From the NCBI GenBank assembly GCA_020845705.1, contig JADLFH010000026.1, positions 1-41,140 of the forward strand: a stretch of 41,140 bases of DNA, written 5' to 3'. A program made the translations under genes and the position numbers. A model generated the notes under the pieces. The model was not told where the DNA came from and ran no database searches. It saw only the letters and a list, made by a program, of their open reading frames with translations. Of the stretch, positions 40,831-41,140 are shown piece after piece (position 1 is the stretch's first letter; each line of letters starts with the position of its first letter). Origin of the DNA: Microthrixaceae bacterium (lineage in GTDB: Bacteria; Actinomycetota; Acidimicrobiia; Acidimicrobiales; Microtrichaceae).

Positions 40831-41140
40831 ATGAATCGCATGGACGGCGGGTTCATGGCTGTGGCGTCGCGTGACGTGGCTGAAACTCGACGCGAGTTGG
40901 ACGAGCGGATCGGCCTGTTGTCCGCGCAGATCCACTCGTTGGAGGCCGAGCTGGTCGGTGCTTTGGCCGAGTTCGAGGATGTCGGGGGCTGGCAGGGCGG
41001 CGGTTGGCGTTCGTTCGCTCATTTCGTGTCGATGCGCACCAAGTTCGCTCCCCGGGACGCGGAACGTCTCGTGTCCGTCGCCGCCCGTGTGGACGAACTG
41101 CCGTCACTGTTGGCCGACGCGCGTGCGGGGCAGTTGTCCC
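40831..41140 (+). CDS. DUF222/HNH endonuclease-family protein, cut by the window end
   Basis: About 103 N-terminal residues are visible. They form a helical, coiled region (AETRRELDERIGLLSAQIHSLEAELVGALAEFED) followed by GWRSFAHFVSMRTKFAPRDAERLVSVAARVDELPSLLADARAGQLS, the typical opening of DUF222 (13E12-repeat) proteins, which usually end in an HNH nuclease motif. That motif would lie beyond the window. The start is ATG 40831 or ATG 40840. Such genes are multicopy in many actinobacteria and may act on DNA, possibly in mobile or damage-related contexts. In 40583-40830 upstream I saw only a weak LexA-like site. Confidence 0.8.
   Translation, partial: MNRMDGGFMAVASRDVAETRRELDERIGLLSAQIHSLEAELVGALAEFEDVGGWQGGGWRSFAHFVSMRTKFAPRDAERLVSVAARVDELPSLLADARAGQLS

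Overview
The window is high-GC DNA from an actinobacterium. Several features together suggest class Acidimicrobiia or a close relative: the DUF501–Ppx pair, the DUF222/HNH gene at the right edge, the Thr-rich linkers of exported proteins, fused Liv permeases, a CoxG/MocA pair and frequent GTG starts with ATGA/GTGA stop-start overlaps. This placement is inference; no rRNA or other strong phylogenetic marker is present. Genes are densely packed. The only gene-free stretch above 300 bases is 5003-5369, which holds a dispersed inverted repeat, a cobalamin riboswitch and a Shine-Dalgarno (SD) sequestering hairpin. I saw nothing callable in 1-59.

Layout. (a) 60-1921: the end of an integrated element, with a DUF3800-like protein coupled to a tyrosine integrase that faces away from a tRNA-Leu(UAA) gene, the probable attachment site. 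(b) 1949-5002: molybdate uptake (modABC) with an HTH-TOBE regulator. (c) 5160-9897: a riboswitch-controlled ECF transporter operon, presumably for cobalamin or cobalt: a surface protein with a transcobalamin-like/DUF4430-like domain, then EcfT, a double EcfA and an EcfS. (d) 9974-12342: a TetR regulator, a PhoX-like Tat lipoprotein and a small unknown gene. (e) 12476-21358: amine and omega-amino-acid catabolism in two blocks, one with an aminotransferase, an aminobutyraldehyde-type dehydrogenase and an FAD amine oxidase, the other with an Lrp regulator, a second aminotransferase and alanine dehydrogenase. A metallophosphoesterase gene on the other strand separates them. A 20-bp-arm palindrome sits inside the first block. 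(f) 21378-23432: a RecB/Cas4-like Fe-S nuclease and an acyl-CoA dehydrogenase.

(g) 23669-30347: a complete branched-chain-amino-acid-type (Liv) ABC system in only three polypeptides, namely a LivH-LivM permease fusion, an MFS-LivF-LivG triple fusion and a large binding protein. This is the most unusual architecture in the window. (h) 30417-34443: a lysophospholipid-type acyltransferase, an NAD-dependent epimerase, a GT4 glycosyltransferase and a crotonase-fold protein that lacks both classical hydratase glutamates. (i) 34475-39266, all on the minus strand: aldehyde dehydrogenase, MocA-like cytidylyltransferase, CoxG, DUF501, Ppx and a GNAT enzyme, nearly all overlapping and read as one operon. 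(j) 39371-41140: an Eis-type acetyltransferase and the start of a DUF222/HNH gene cut by the window end.

How the parts fit. ModABC supplies molybdate, and MocA/CoxG mature a molybdenum hydroxylase whose structural genes are not in the window. The catabolic block would pass amino groups to pyruvate, with alanine dehydrogenase returning pyruvate, ammonia and NADH. Two palindromes of identical layout (TGAC-N5-GTCA), in front of the TetR gene and of the molybdenum-linked operon, hint that one regulator may bind both.
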